Source of the DNA: Paraphoma chrysanthemicola
Lineage: Eukaryota; Ascomycota; Dothideomycetes; Pleosporales; Phaeosphaeriaceae
Assembly (NCBI GenBank): GCA_020744225.1
Contig: JAGMWG010000001.1
Location: forward strand, 3,410,001 to 3,474,000
Reading direction: 5' to 3'
Length of the DNA stretch: 64,000 nt
Positions 53,850 through 64,000 of this stretch are shown in pieces. Below the pieces are notes generated by a model that searched no databases, was not told where the DNA came from, and saw only the letters and a list, made by a program, of their open reading frames with translations. The number at the start of each line of letters is the position of its first letter. Position 1 is the first letter of the stretch. The position numbers and the translations under genes were made by a program.

Positions 53850-54231
53850 CTATAGATTAGAAAGAAGACTACGTATCTGAAATAAAATGTTAATTAGCAT
53901 AAATTTTAAGTGAAAAGAACTTGAGAATAGCCCAATTCCTAGCTGCACCCAAGGAAGATTGGTGACTTGCAGGGGTGCGCAGATCACATGCTCAGGCGCC
54001 AGAGCTTAGCGAAGAGCAGTGCGTCACCGCCTCGAATGACATGAAAACAGTTGCGGCGGATGATGCACGCTTAGCACGTCTAAGGCTGCAGCATTCTACC
54101 ATGCAATGTGTAGACACCCACGCGCCATCGTGAAGAGGACGCGTGTTATTCTCAAGATGATATGAGCAAAACTTTGCAGCGCCGCCCGTCGCTCTTGTCT
54201 AGCATCCAGGCCCACTGAGCCTACCAGCGTC
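53850..54231. other. Intergenic, SDR 3' region and DDHD gene promoter
   Basis: 382 bp. An A/T-rich stretch just after the SDR stop (53875-53925) fits a 3' UTR. No gene. Confidence 0.55.
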
Positions 54232-57084
54232 ATGGCGGACAACGAGCCGACTCTCTCCGCCCATGCGAATCAGTACATTCGCGAGGTACTGCATTCTACT
54301 GAGGCGCCGCCGGAGATAGATGTTCGCTACTTTTACACGTCGCCGCTCGCTATCGACGACCCGCTCTCTCCCATCCCACCCCCTGTGACCGGCTCCGCAG
54401 CCGGCAAGAAGCAGCCTCCACGCCCCTTCTCCGCATACGACAACGACACGATCAATGAGGCTTGGCTAGAGCTACGACAGAAGGTTCTCAAGCACAACGA
54501 GGAGCTTGGCGAAAAGGACAGCCATGGACGGGGCACGCCAACCAACCCGGCCGTCGAGCGCCTGAAGCGGAAGAGAGGCAGTAGTAGTGCGTCCGTCGAG
54601 GAAGCTTCGGCACTAGGGAGGGAGATTCCGGGCTCGAGGTCAACAAGTAGAGGGCAGTACTCACGGTCTGCCGAATTGGTAGAGAGGAGGCGACCTGGAT
54701 CAAGCGGCGGCAGTCAAGGCCCGACATTGAGCGGCTCATACAAGGCTCTGGACACTGGCCATATATCGCCCCTAGAGCCTCCGACAACCGGCACACCCTT
54801 CATTCGAGCCCCATCGCGGGGCAACATTACAAAGGCATGGAAGCCCCCACCGGCCGAGGGTGGCAGTCGCCCGACCGTGCACGAGCACGACAGCTACAAG
54901 TGGGACGACGACATGGAGCCAGCTCTATCGGGCAATAAAGACAAGGGTCCCGCGAGGAGACCCTCTAAGCCCAAGGAAGGCCCTTCGGCAAAGGTGCCAG
55001 TGGGCGTGTCCAGGCTGCACCATGTGGTTATGGAGGCCGAGTCGATACGCATGGAGCCGATATACTGGTCGCCACTCAGCGACGTCGCGCAGATCGTGCG
55101 CGGCACATGGTTCTACAAGGACACGATGATGCCTGTCGAGGTCGACGTTGCAAACATGCTTGAGGCTGGATACATCGAACTTCGGCCGTGGACACAAACA
55201 TGGAAAGATGAGCTCAACAGTGCGGTAGAGGTTGGCGCGTACGGCGAGATGAAAATACTGCACAAGCTCTGGCCTGACAAACCGCCCAAGCCTGATGAAA
55301 GCCGGCCGTCCACGTCGCAACAGATGCAGACTATGGGTCTGGTCCAGAATACAATGCCACAGGAGGATGAGGACCCAGAACAGGGCCGGCGGGACATCGT
55401 CGAGAACGTATGCGATCTGATAGATATCTCGACGGGTCCTAATGGTCCAGACAATAAGGCGGTTGGTGATCCCGAGTACGGCTACAACGGGCAAAAACGC
55501 ACGTACCTAAAAGCCGGAGTGATTTACGCGACCGAAACCGATGCATACATATTGAAGCCGGCCTTGCAGCCATCTGAGTATTATGGCAGACGGCCGCTGG
55601 CTAACTACATTCGCAAAGGAAGACCTATCGGCATTCCTGTGGTCCGTGGATTTGACCAGGCAAAGTGGGACCGGCTGCATCCCAGCAAGAACACCCCCAA
55701 GGCGCAAGCCGCTCGCGAAGGTGTCTCCACATCTCAAGGCGGGATCCCGCCGAATCGGAGACAGAAGTCGGATCCAGATCTTGCACAGTCTGAGCGGCCG
55801 AAGGTGACTGATCTCGTTTTAGTCATTCATGGTATCGGGCAGAAACTGTCCGAACGCATGGAGACTTTCCATTTCACGCATGCAATGAATGGATTTCGGC
55901 GAGAAGTCAATGTGGAACTTGGGACACCGGACGTCAAGCGTCACCTACGGAAGGACATGGGTGGCATCATGGTCTTACCAGTAAGTCTGCTCAGCGATAT
56001 GTGGCTACCTTGTACTTATTCTGAGTAGGTGAATTGGCGTCAACGAGTTTCTCTAGATATCGGTGAGGTCGACGAAGACGTACCTGAAGATCCCTCAGCC
56101 AACAGATACACGTTGAAGGACATCACTCCAGAGACCCTACCTTCAGTCCGCGGCATTGTCAGCGATGTCATGTTGGACATTCCCTACTACCTTTCGCCCC
56201 AACATAATCCCAAAATGGTCTCCGCTTGCATACAAGAAGCGAATCGCGTCTACAGACTGTGGTGCGCGAACAATCCAGGCTTCTCGGAGAACGGGCGAGT
56301 TCATCTCATAGCCCACTCGCTCGGTTCCGTCATGGCGATCGATATCCTGTCTGCTCAGCCCAGCGAGGTCGATCCGCATTATGCCGACCCCTCTGTGGCC
56401 GAAGACAAGTTACCAGACGATCATTTCATCTTCAACACCACCGACCTGTTCATTTGTGGCAGCCCTGTAGGCCTCTTCCTTATGATGAAGAACGCCACTC
56501 TGCTGCCCCGTCGCGACAAAGAAAAACCTGGAGCAGAGTCATATGCCACACCGGGCGTCGCAGGTGAGCAAGGCACATATGGCTGCATCGCCGTCGACAA
56601 CATCTACAACATCATCAACCCCTACGACCCCGTCGCAAATCGCATCAACGCCACCGTCGACATCGTCTACGCCAACACCCTCAAGCCCGCCACCATCCCC
56701 AGCGCATCAACCTCCTACTTCGCCTTCTCAAACCCTTTCCGCCGCACCTCCTCCACCGCGCATCACGACCACGCATACAAACCCTCTACATCCCGCCTCC
56801 CTTCCAACGTCGAGCTCGAAACACACAACTTCACGCGCGAAGAAATTGCAGAGAAGCGAGCGTACCTGCTCAATGACAACGGTCAGATTGACTACTTCAT
56901 GAAGTACGGTGGCGGGCCGCTCGAGATCCAGTATCTGACAATGCTGGGTGCGCACAGTAGTTACTGGCTGAGCAAGGATTTTGTACGCATGATTGTTGTG
57001 GAGGTTGGAAGACAGGAAGGCAGGGACGGGACGGTGGCGGAGATGAGGGCTATGAAGAAGAAAGTGGGAGAGGGAAGGAGGTAA
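54232..57084 (+). CDS. DDHD-domain phospholipase (PA-PLA1 family)
   Basis: Two exons, 54232-55980 and 56029-57084, 934 residues; the 48-nt intron (GTAAGT...GTAG) joins MVLP to VNWRQRVSLD in frame. The N-terminus is disordered; WWE-like and acidic segments around residues 275-360 (YWSPLSDVAQIVRGTWFYKD) match intracellular phospholipase A1 proteins. The lipase motif is VHLIAHSLGSVMA with the nucleophile Ser near 680, preceded by LVLVIHGIGQKLSERMETFH. The DDHD domain follows, with INPYDPVANRINATVD, and near the end YFMKYGGGPLEIQYLTMLGA. Relatives (yeast Ddl1/YOR022C, mammalian DDHD1/2) hydrolyse phosphatidic acid and other phospholipids at membranes or mitochondria. Confidence 0.93.
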
Positions 57085-57371
57085 TTGTGTAAACTAAGCA
57101 GATTGGGATTTGGGGTCAAGACGGGACATGGAGTTTATTGGTATACCCCCTTTTGTTTACTTAAGATTGTACAGTACTTGTATGTCTACGGTATGCTAGA
57201 TCGTAATCTCCTCAGTACTATTAGAAGGATATTGGAAGAGCATGGTTTTGCTCAGATATATTTCGTAAGACCAAATCAACGCACGGGAACATTGGGTGGC
57301 CCTGGTCTGTGTGTAAGTGTCCTGGGCATGAATATCTTATGATAGATACTAGTCAAACAACCACTTCTTTC
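57085..57371. other. Spacer between DDHD gene and 5S rRNA gene
   Basis: 287 bp, AT-rich, containing the DDHD gene 3' UTR. Nothing else recognised. Confidence 0.5.
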
Positions 57372-57490
57372 ACATACGGCCATAGGACATTGAAAACAGA
57401 GCTTCCCGTCTGCTCAGCTGTACTTAAGCAGTGTACCGGTGGACTAGTAATCAGGTGGGTGACCACTGGTGAATCCCCACTGTCGTATGT
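57372..57490 (+). rRNA. 5S ribosomal RNA gene
   Basis: 119 bp. It begins ACATACGGCCATAG and ends CTGTCGTATGT, which pair as helix I (nine base pairs with one G-U). The internal blocks AAAACAG-GCTTCCCGT, GTACTTAAGC and AGGTGGGTGACCAC are those of filamentous-fungus 5S RNA and contain the polymerase III internal promoter. Helix II (GGACATTG with CAGTGTACC) pairs although its bases differ from the Neurospora sequence I recall, so changes are compensatory. Dispersed single 5S genes away from the rDNA array are usual in Pezizomycotina. Confidence 0.95.
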
Positions 57491-57504
57491 TTTTTCATTT
57501 TTTT
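57490..57504 (+). terminator. Polymerase III T-run terminator of the 5S gene
   Basis: T-runs at 57490-57495 and 57498-57504 directly follow the mature 5S end. Confidence 0.85.
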
Positions 57505-57910
57505 AACCTCCAGATGCATTAATTGAACAACATCGAAGTCACAGGCAAAGGCGGCTCGATTTTTTGACAATGCTGGTGGCTCGGTCGTTGTCGTTGTCTC
57601 ATCAGACGGATGCGGTAGAATGCGGGCTAGGATGAAATGCCACTAAGCGCGCCAATGACATGCTCGTCTGTACGAAACACTACCATCTCGAGTTTAGTGG
57701 CGAGACGTCACGTCGCACCGCCTCAGAGCCTCACACTCGAATCTGAACCTTAAGAGTTCCTAAAAGCTACAACAACGTTCGTCGAAGTTTGTGGCTCATC
57801 CAAGGACGAGAAATTTGCGCACGCCTATCGAAGCAAACCCTCTCAAAACTCATCAATACGAGCATCGCAACGTTACTGGGATAGCCGGATGGTTCCGAGA
57901 CAGGGGTGCG
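57505..57910. promoter_or_regulatory. Region upstream of the Zn2Cys6 regulator
   Basis: 406 bp. An in-frame ATG at 57791 would lengthen the regulator by 40 residues; otherwise only promoter and leader are expected. Confidence 0.5.
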
Positions 57911-59808
57911 ATGGCGACGAGAAGGGCTCATAACAAGTCAAGATTGGGGTGTCATCAGTGTAAGAAGAGGCGTATAAAAGTAAGTACTTTTTCGCCTTGT
58001 ATTCAAGGACGAAGTTGTGACCAGAAGAGCATGGTTGCAGCTCGGCTGTATGCGGCATGGGTTTGATCTTCCGGAAGCGAACATGCGCCGTAACCTTACA
58101 TACGGACTCTCAGGGCGACTTAAAGGCGATGCCCAAGTAGTGTACTGAGATTCCATGCGCCGGACAGATCAGGGGCGAAATGTTCACAACCCGTAAAATG
58201 CAACATGGCTTCAAGATCCGAGCACGACACAGCGACCTCAACGCCACATTTCTGTGGTTACAGCTATCAAGTTCCTTGTGCTAACGACGAGCGTAGTGTG
58301 ACGTTAAGCAACCGTCGTGTTTGAATTGTGACAAGAAGGGTCTGGATTGCAGCTTCCTCTTACTGGCGCCTACATCACGACTCTCGACATTTTCACGGAA
58401 AGCATACCCAACTACCGCTACATCATCGCAATCGAGATCGCCAGTTTCAGAGTCCTCGATCGCAGACTTTGCAACTTCGCCTGCCTCAAGTATTTCGCCT
58501 CGAAGTAGCTCGAGCGACTCTTCCTTCTCAAATGTATGGCCACCGCTTTCACTAGCAGGCGGGGAAGGTGCAGACGACGAAGGCACCATCATTCCCGGCA
58601 AGACGCAAGTCATACCGCATCGACGAATACAGCACCCAAATTGCTTCTTCACACACCTCACAATTCCTAAATCACTTCGCTTTGAGGATGCCTGGAGAGA
58701 CATTCGCACGACTTTGCCGACACCGCTGCAAGACATTCTCTATCACTACGAGTACACCACAAGTTTGACACTGGCCCTCGATGACCCGGCGAAAGCTGCG
58801 TGGCAAGCTCATGTTCCAGAGATGGCCAGCGGCCACGACTTCCTCGTTAACTGCGTGCTATCAGTCGCATCACTACATTTAGCCCGCCTCCACGAAGGCA
58901 AAGAGGAGAAGAGCAGAATGAACGCACTCGCTGCTGCACGAATGAACAAAGCTTTATCGAGTTACCGAACTGAACTATCGCATATCACGCAAAACAATGC
59001 CGGAGCTCTCTTCGCCAGCGCAACACTCACAGCCGTCTATCTCTTCCGCACCGCCGCCACCGACATTGAAGAATTGTGCGCTTCAATCCCACCAAATACC
59101 AATGACCCGCCGCCCGATATTGTAAACAAAGTCCTCGCCTGCGCGCTCCGCCCCATTTGGGCTCTCCGCGGTCCTTTGACCGTTATCATGTCCGGCTGGG
59201 ACCATGTCATGAGCGGCAAAATGCACCCCGTCGCCCAACGCCAATGGTGGCCTGAGCAAGGAACACCCGTCACGCCCTCTGCGCTTGAAGAAGACACACG
59301 ACTACAACAACTTGAGACGATGTGGGCAAGTCCAGACCGAGTCTGGGAACCGCACCACGCCCATCTCTCCCAGGCATTGCAGTTTCTCCGCGAGACGTTT
59401 GGTCTAGTGTCGCAGCTCACGTTGCCAGGAACGTACTTTCCAGTCACATCTGTACCATATTCGATCGACGACACTACAATCGGCACACTGACGGATCGCG
59501 GCGCAATATTTGTATGGTTGGCGCGCATTCCCCGCGAGTTCATCCAACTCATCGAGGCGAAGAATCGCGACGCGCTGATCATTCTAGCATACTACTCGGT
59601 CCTGCCCGGGCGGGTGCGAAATGTGTGGTGGTTGGAGGGACTGGGCGCGGATATAGTGACTGCGGTGGCGATGGCTTTGGGGACAGGGCAGCGGCACTTG
59701 ATCGAGTGGCCTGCGAGCGTGGTGGGCGTGGATCTGCACAACTTGTCTAGTGTGAGGCAGGACAGGCTTGAAGGGCAGCCGGAAGAGCTGGGTATGGAGG
59801 TGATATGA
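57911..59808 (+). CDS. Zn2Cys6 fungal transcription factor
   Basis: Two exons, 57911-57979 and 58297-59808, 526 residues. Exon 1 codes for MATRRAHNKSRLGCHQCKKRRIK and the long 317-nt intron ends ...GCTAACGACGAGCGTAG; exon 2 begins CDVKQPSCLNCDKKGLDCSF. Together they give the full binuclear cluster C-x2-C-x6-C-x6-C-x2-C-x6-C, with the intron exactly before the third Cys. The remaining protein is the helical fungal-TF middle region (from about 190, FLVNCVLSVASLHLARLHEG) of the sterol-regulator-like type. It would bind CGG-type sites in the nucleus; targets unknown. The start at 57791 is possible. Confidence 0.9.
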
Positions 59809-60059
59809 ACATTTGGAAAGCGCCTGTACGATATAGGTGAGGCGGAGAACAGAACACTGGTCTCAGTTCTCTGGAACGTGCCCACGAGGACACAAAAAAG
59901 CTAAAATATTCTATACCAAAGACAGAGCGCTGCAAGAGACAAGCACAACTCATCAACAGTAATCTTGCAAACCACTTCTTCTTCGATGTGATGCCAACGG
60001 CAAACACAATCAATGAAAAAGGTCAATCGCGCACATCCTCCGGTAGTGTAAGGGAAGAG

Positions 60060-60226
60060 GCACTGTGCTGTCCGTCACTATGCGCAAGCGCAGGGAGCGA
60101 CCATCAGCGAGGTGTACAAAAATAGATAATCGGTTGTGGAATGGCCCCGTAAGGCCGTTCTAGCGATTAAACTAGAAAGAACAGATACTACACTTGATCT
60201 AAGCCAAAATGGCAAAGGAAGCTGGT
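60060..60226 (-). ncRNA. U2 spliceosomal snRNA
   Basis: On the minus strand the sequence contains the near-universal U2 block: TTTGCCATTTTGGCTTAGAT (stem-loop I), AAGTGTAGTATCTGTTCTTT (branch-site recognition element with GTAGTA), then a stem-loop IIa (TTCTAG-TTTAATCG-CTAGAA), a GGCC-TTACGG-GGCC hairpin, an Sm site TATTTTTG (about 60117-60124) and a 3' hairpin (GTCGCT...AGTGAC). The 5' end was placed at ACCAGCTTCC by comparison with yeast U2; the 3' end is approximate. It pairs with intron branch points in the spliceosome and is probably transcribed by RNA polymerase II. Confidence 0.95.
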
Positions 60227-60255
60227 GAGAAGAAGAGGGGGAGGGGGACGAGGGG

Positions 60256-60263
60256 ATTATATA
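60256..60263 (-). promoter_or_regulatory. TATA box of the U2 gene
   Basis: TATATAAT on the minus strand, about 30 bp before the estimated U2 5' end, surrounded by an otherwise G/C-rich stretch. Confidence 0.75.
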
Positions 60264-61934
60264 GGCGCTGGAGAGGGTGCCAAGAGAAGGGATGCTAGGC
60301 TAGTGCGGTCATGTGAGGGGGTGGTGCCTGCGGGTTATGTTCGGTGGACGTCACGTGATAGGTGGTGCCTTGGGGGTTGCTGGGGGTTGGGGCACGTGAG
60401 AGGGTTGCCTGGAGGGCGGTAAGATATGGAGAGGAGCCTATGGGTTGGAAAAGGGTGTGGTGGTCATTAGAGCGGAAGGTGAGTCAGTGTGTGGTGTCGT
60501 CTTTGTCGCTGGACTTCGATCTACGAGGGATCCAGCATGGCGCCTACTCTTACCAATGTGTGCTTCCTTTCTATGACCTCTTACCAGTCAGAATTGAAGT
60601 TCCCAAGTGCATACATATCGTGTCTTGCTGTTTGCGTTCTCGAATTGCGACAGTCAACAAGAAGTGGGTGGTGCAAACGCAATCGATGATTTTCTCGAAC
60701 TTGATCAACTCACATTTTACTCCACTCCCACCACTCCCTGCCTCCGCATTTCTCTCACACGTGTTGCTCGGGCCAACATGCCAGAACCCTTATACCAAGC
60801 CCTTTTTATGGTGTACTAGCGCTATGAAACCTTACACACATCGCCATCGCCATCTCGTCCTTCGTATGACACATCGCCGTTCTGCACAACGCCATGCAAC
60901 ACTAGTTCAATCAAACATTACACCCACGCGACGCCAGCGCGTCCGGAGATACATGTTCGCCGTACACCGGTGTACGTGCAGTGTGGGACGAAACGAGGTC
61001 CGTTAGTCACAACAAGGTTTCGAGGCGGAGTGACGCTGTGACGTTGATGAATGTAACGTACAATGCAGTGTGTGACATCCTTTCTTTCTCCGTGGTACTG
61101 ATCTTTAGCAATTGAAGTAATCACGTTTATAATACGCTAAAAATGACTTGCTTGGCTTGTGTGAGTCGCACTCTGCTGAAAATGGGTTGACCAAATCCTG
61201 AATATCCTTAAGACGCGGTCAAGCGAAAGCAGTACATTTACGATCCACAAAGCCTAGCCTCGAGGTCACGGACGCTCTCGCCATCCATGATACCATGAAT
61301 GAAATTGTTTTGCTGTCAAAGACTCATAGCATCCTTGGTGGCCGGACGCATTCTGAGTCACTCGCCACACCCACCGAAAAGCGAGACATATTATTGCAGC
61401 CCCTGCGATAGCCTCTCCAGCTTTTCCAGCTTGTACGCCACTACTAAGAAGTTCGAAGCTTTGACCCTGGCTTGGGCTCGGCTACGCGGGTCGCGTACCC
61501 GATGTGGTCAAGTAATAGGTGCGATTGGGCTTGATATGGAGGTGGCTGTACAGGAGCTCGAACAGCAGGGGAGCACCGTTTACTTCGCTTTCGTTCCCAC
61601 GATGGTGGAACTTAAAATTGTATGTGCAATACATAGCTCGCTATCGGCGATATTGTATACGACGTAAGCGCTGCACAGGAAAGTCCCTCGTAGAACTCGT
61701 GCCAAAGATGCATTCTGATGGTCCAGTGTAGTCGGTGTATGGTATGAAAAGCTCCTGCATGGTTACATTCACTGTTGGCCATGACAATGTATTAGTGGTG
61801 ATTCTGCTTATGGCAGATCAATTTGTCCTGAGTCGTTTGAGTCAGCGACCTGGGCGACGAAATGATTGGTGCACCCCGCTCGTATCCTACGTGCAGCCTG
61901 GAACCTCACTTGCGTCTTACACCCCGCACTAGCC
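60264..61934. other. Intergenic between U2 and the HET-domain gene
   Basis: 1.67 kb. Scattered frames up to about 214 codons (60362-61006 plus) have no recognisable product. Near 61260-61680 several broken plus-strand frames follow each other, which could be a decayed gene, but no family could be named. Confidence 0.45.
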
Positions 61935-63920
61935 ATGGTTTTATGTCAGCCCTGTCAAGGAATTACGGTGAACTCCATTGTAGTATACATCGATTCCGAA
62001 GATGAATCTCGTAGTACTTACGGATATGCCCACCAGCCTACGTATGGCGCTCTCGCCAGATCAGCGGCGATTTGCGCATTGTGTAATCTCTTCGTTCATG
62101 CTTTAGAGCTTGCCAATGCCGGAAGAGATATTCCAGAGGCCGTCAAAGAGAACAAGAAAAGCCAACTTTGGTTGCTTGCCGGGACCGATGCATTTTTTAA
62201 TCTACAGTCGCCAAAAGATCTGTCGAGCATGCGAATTAATGTTGGACATGGTGGTCTCGTCAAGCCTGCGGATGTAAGCATCACGGCGCTACCAGGTAGG
62301 TGTCAACAACAGTCTGTGTTGAGACGTGCCACATGCTGAGAAGAAATAGATGACCCTTTAGCTATGTCTGGCGATGTCATTGGCAGGCGCGTGGATATTG
62401 AGAGACATCCTTCAGAAATGTTCCTGAGCATGAAGAAGTGGTTTCGCACCTGCGTAGAAGGCCACACCTTCTGCAAAACTGCCTCCATGGTAGATGAAGC
62501 TTTCCAGCCGCTGCCAAAACGGGTCATCGATGTTGGAACAGATGGGTCGTCTCTGTTACGGCTATTTCCATCGAGTGGAGCACTTGGTCAATACGCCGCC
62601 TTGAGTTACTGTTGGGGAAAGGCACAGACGTTCACTACAACAGCTGAGACATTTGCACAAAGGTGTCGTGGCTTCACTTTGGAAATGCTTCCACAAACGA
62701 TCCGAGACGCTGTTGTGGTAACCAGACAACTGTGTCTTCGATACCTATGGGTAGATGCGATTTGTATCATACAGGGTGACTTGGCTGACTGGGTTGAAGA
62801 GTCGTCAAAAATGGCTCAAGTATATGGTAACGCAGCGATCACTATATCTGCGACCTGTTCTCCTGACACCATTACTGGTCTCTTTAGAAAACGATGGTCG
62901 ACGGACAGAGGCGCAGTGACTCTGAAGTCGATGTGTTCCTCTAGTGATAAGACAGGAACTATGTTTATTTCAGCAAAGCTCGGTTCTGTCAGCGATGCCT
63001 TGGACGGAGCCGTACTGAATACCCGGGCTTGGTGTCTCCAGGAGCGTGTCTTATCACGTCGAATCATTCATTTCGCGCAAGATCAGATGTATTGGGAATG
63101 CCAGGAGCAGCTCTACGCTGAAGATGGATTAGTTGTACCGTCATCGAGTGGGCTCAAGCAGAGTTTGAGATCGGCCAGCAGTGATCCTTGGCAAACCGTG
63201 GTTCGAAATTGGCACATCATCGTAGATGCTTACAGCCGAAGAAACCTGTCCCACCTATCAGACAAGCTCCCAGCAATATCTGGGCTAGCACGCATAATAC
63301 ACGATCAAAAGAAAGCTGAATACTTGGCAGGATTTTGGCGAGAAGACCTACCGTTCGCACTGCTGTGGTTTGCAGATTCCATGAGTGACACTACAACACA
63401 GCCAGCCACACAATGGAGAGCGCCATCTTGGTCCTGGGCATCTTTGGACGGACCGATCTCAAGTCAGGGCAATCGTGCCAACGTTGTCACTTTCGAGGCT
63501 GTTATCGATCAGGCCATCTTTGTATCTTGCAATCTGACAAACAAACGTGGCGATGCGTTCGGAGAACTCGTGGCTGGCTCTTTGAAACTGAAGACACGAA
63601 TGAGACGTGGGAGGAGGAACCATGGCCCGAAAGAGTTCGATTATGGCGGTTGGAAGGGCAACCTAACAAGAGAGCACCAATTGGTCGATGAACAAGGGGT
63701 CTTGATTGGGGGAGCATTCTTCGACTCTTCTGTAGATCAACCACCGATGGAGTTCGATTGCGTTCAAATTGCCACTGGTATCATGAGCACTGGAGAGGTA
63801 ATGACGTATTGTTTGCTGGTTTCATTGCGTAAGCCGGAGGGCTGGACACGTATAGGCGTTGGAAGCGTCAATGGCCAGTACTTTGAAGGAGAGGAAACCG
63901 TAGAAGTGACTTTGTACTGA
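61935..63920 (+). CDS. HET-domain (heterokaryon incompatibility) protein
   Basis: Two exons, 61935-62295 and 62350-63920, 643 residues; the 54-nt intron (GTAGGT...AATAG) restores ITALPDDPLAMSGD in frame. The start MVLCQPCQGITVNS fits the N-terminal Cys-rich part of many HET proteins; a second Cys pair is AAICALCNLF. The HET core, residues about 203-350, shows AALSYCWGKAQTF, MLPQTIRDAVVVTRQLCLRY, LWVDAICIIQGDLADW, MAQVYGNAAITISATCS and LNTRAWCLQERVLSRRIIHF. The usual IQDD is IQGD here. Later, WRAPSWSWASLDG is the normal end of the family domain. HET proteins trigger programmed cell death after nonself fusion, but most paralogues have no known partner. Confidence 0.9.
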
Positions 63921-64000
63921 CATGCCCAGCTGAGCATTCCAAGTACAAGGAACTTCCATATCTAAGCTGGACAGATGCAAGACGCATCGAAAGGCACAAA

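Noticed and set aside
60362..61006. 214-codon plus-strand frame beyond U2
   Set aside because: The product is irregular and unlike any family, and the region is spacer-like with mixed frames.
1..64000. CRISPR arrays, insertion sequences, transposons, bacterial operons
   Set aside because: The window is fungal nuclear DNA and no spaced direct-repeat arrays, terminal inverted repeats or transposase/reverse-transcriptase frames were found.

Overview
The window is nuclear DNA from a filamentous ascomycete (Pezizomycotina; a dothideomycete is my guess from the protein flavours, not proven). The evidence is short 45-80 nt spliceosomal introns with GTANGT-like donors and CTAAC/CTGAC-type branch points, a dispersed 5S rRNA gene, a U2 snRNA gene, fungal-only families (HET domain, Zn2Cys6 regulator, Mediator tail subunit MED16) and UTRs rich in pyrimidines. 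No transposon, CRISPR array, phage or operon was seen. I rebuilt exon-intron structures by hand from splice signals and family knowledge; joins given below keep the reading frame.

Layout. 1-4.2 kb: a truncated AT-hook/C2H2 nuclear protein (minus), divergent from ribosomal protein uL24 (RPL26). 4.2-7.8 kb: a long stretch with no gene I can support. 7.8-19.6 kb: membrane proteins of little-known fungal families: a kelch-propeller single-pass protein, a Cys-rich multi-pass protein recovered by joining two reading frames, a 1167-residue protein with a protease-like H/D/C triad plus a CorA-like tail, and, divergent from it, a tail-anchored 348-residue protein. 19.8-25.2 kb: mitochondrial genes (a hotdog thioesterase with a probable presequence, TIM44, mitoribosomal uS11m) and a DeSI-type peptidase. 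25.8-33.9 kb: OLA1 GTPase/ATPase, MED16, and an Hst3/Hst4-like sirtuin. 34.6-45.6 kb: PLC-X domain protein, mitochondrial rhomboid protease (PCP1), tRNA methyltransferase TRM11, cyanamide-hydratase-like HD protein, VPS11. 46.1-51.0 kb: mRNA export factor YRA1/ALYREF with an exceptional 597-nt intron, then a cytosolic-type aldehyde dehydrogenase. 51.5-57.1 kb: a hypothetical three-exon gene, an SDR lacking its active-site lysine, and a DDHD phospholipase. 57.4-64 kb: 5S rRNA gene, Zn2Cys6 regulator, U2 snRNA gene (minus) with a TATA box, and a HET-domain gene.

Most genes are housekeeping and unrelated in function. Real links are local: TIM44 and MRPS18 share a 236-bp divergent promoter and both serve mitochondria; the 14.5-19.6 kb pair is divergently transcribed and both products are predicted membrane proteins. 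The items most worth follow-up are the possible cysteine-type PA-clan peptidase (14.5-18 kb), the long YRA1 intron (possible splicing autoregulation), the OLA1 intron with an in-frame internal acceptor, and the GC-AG intron in VPS11.
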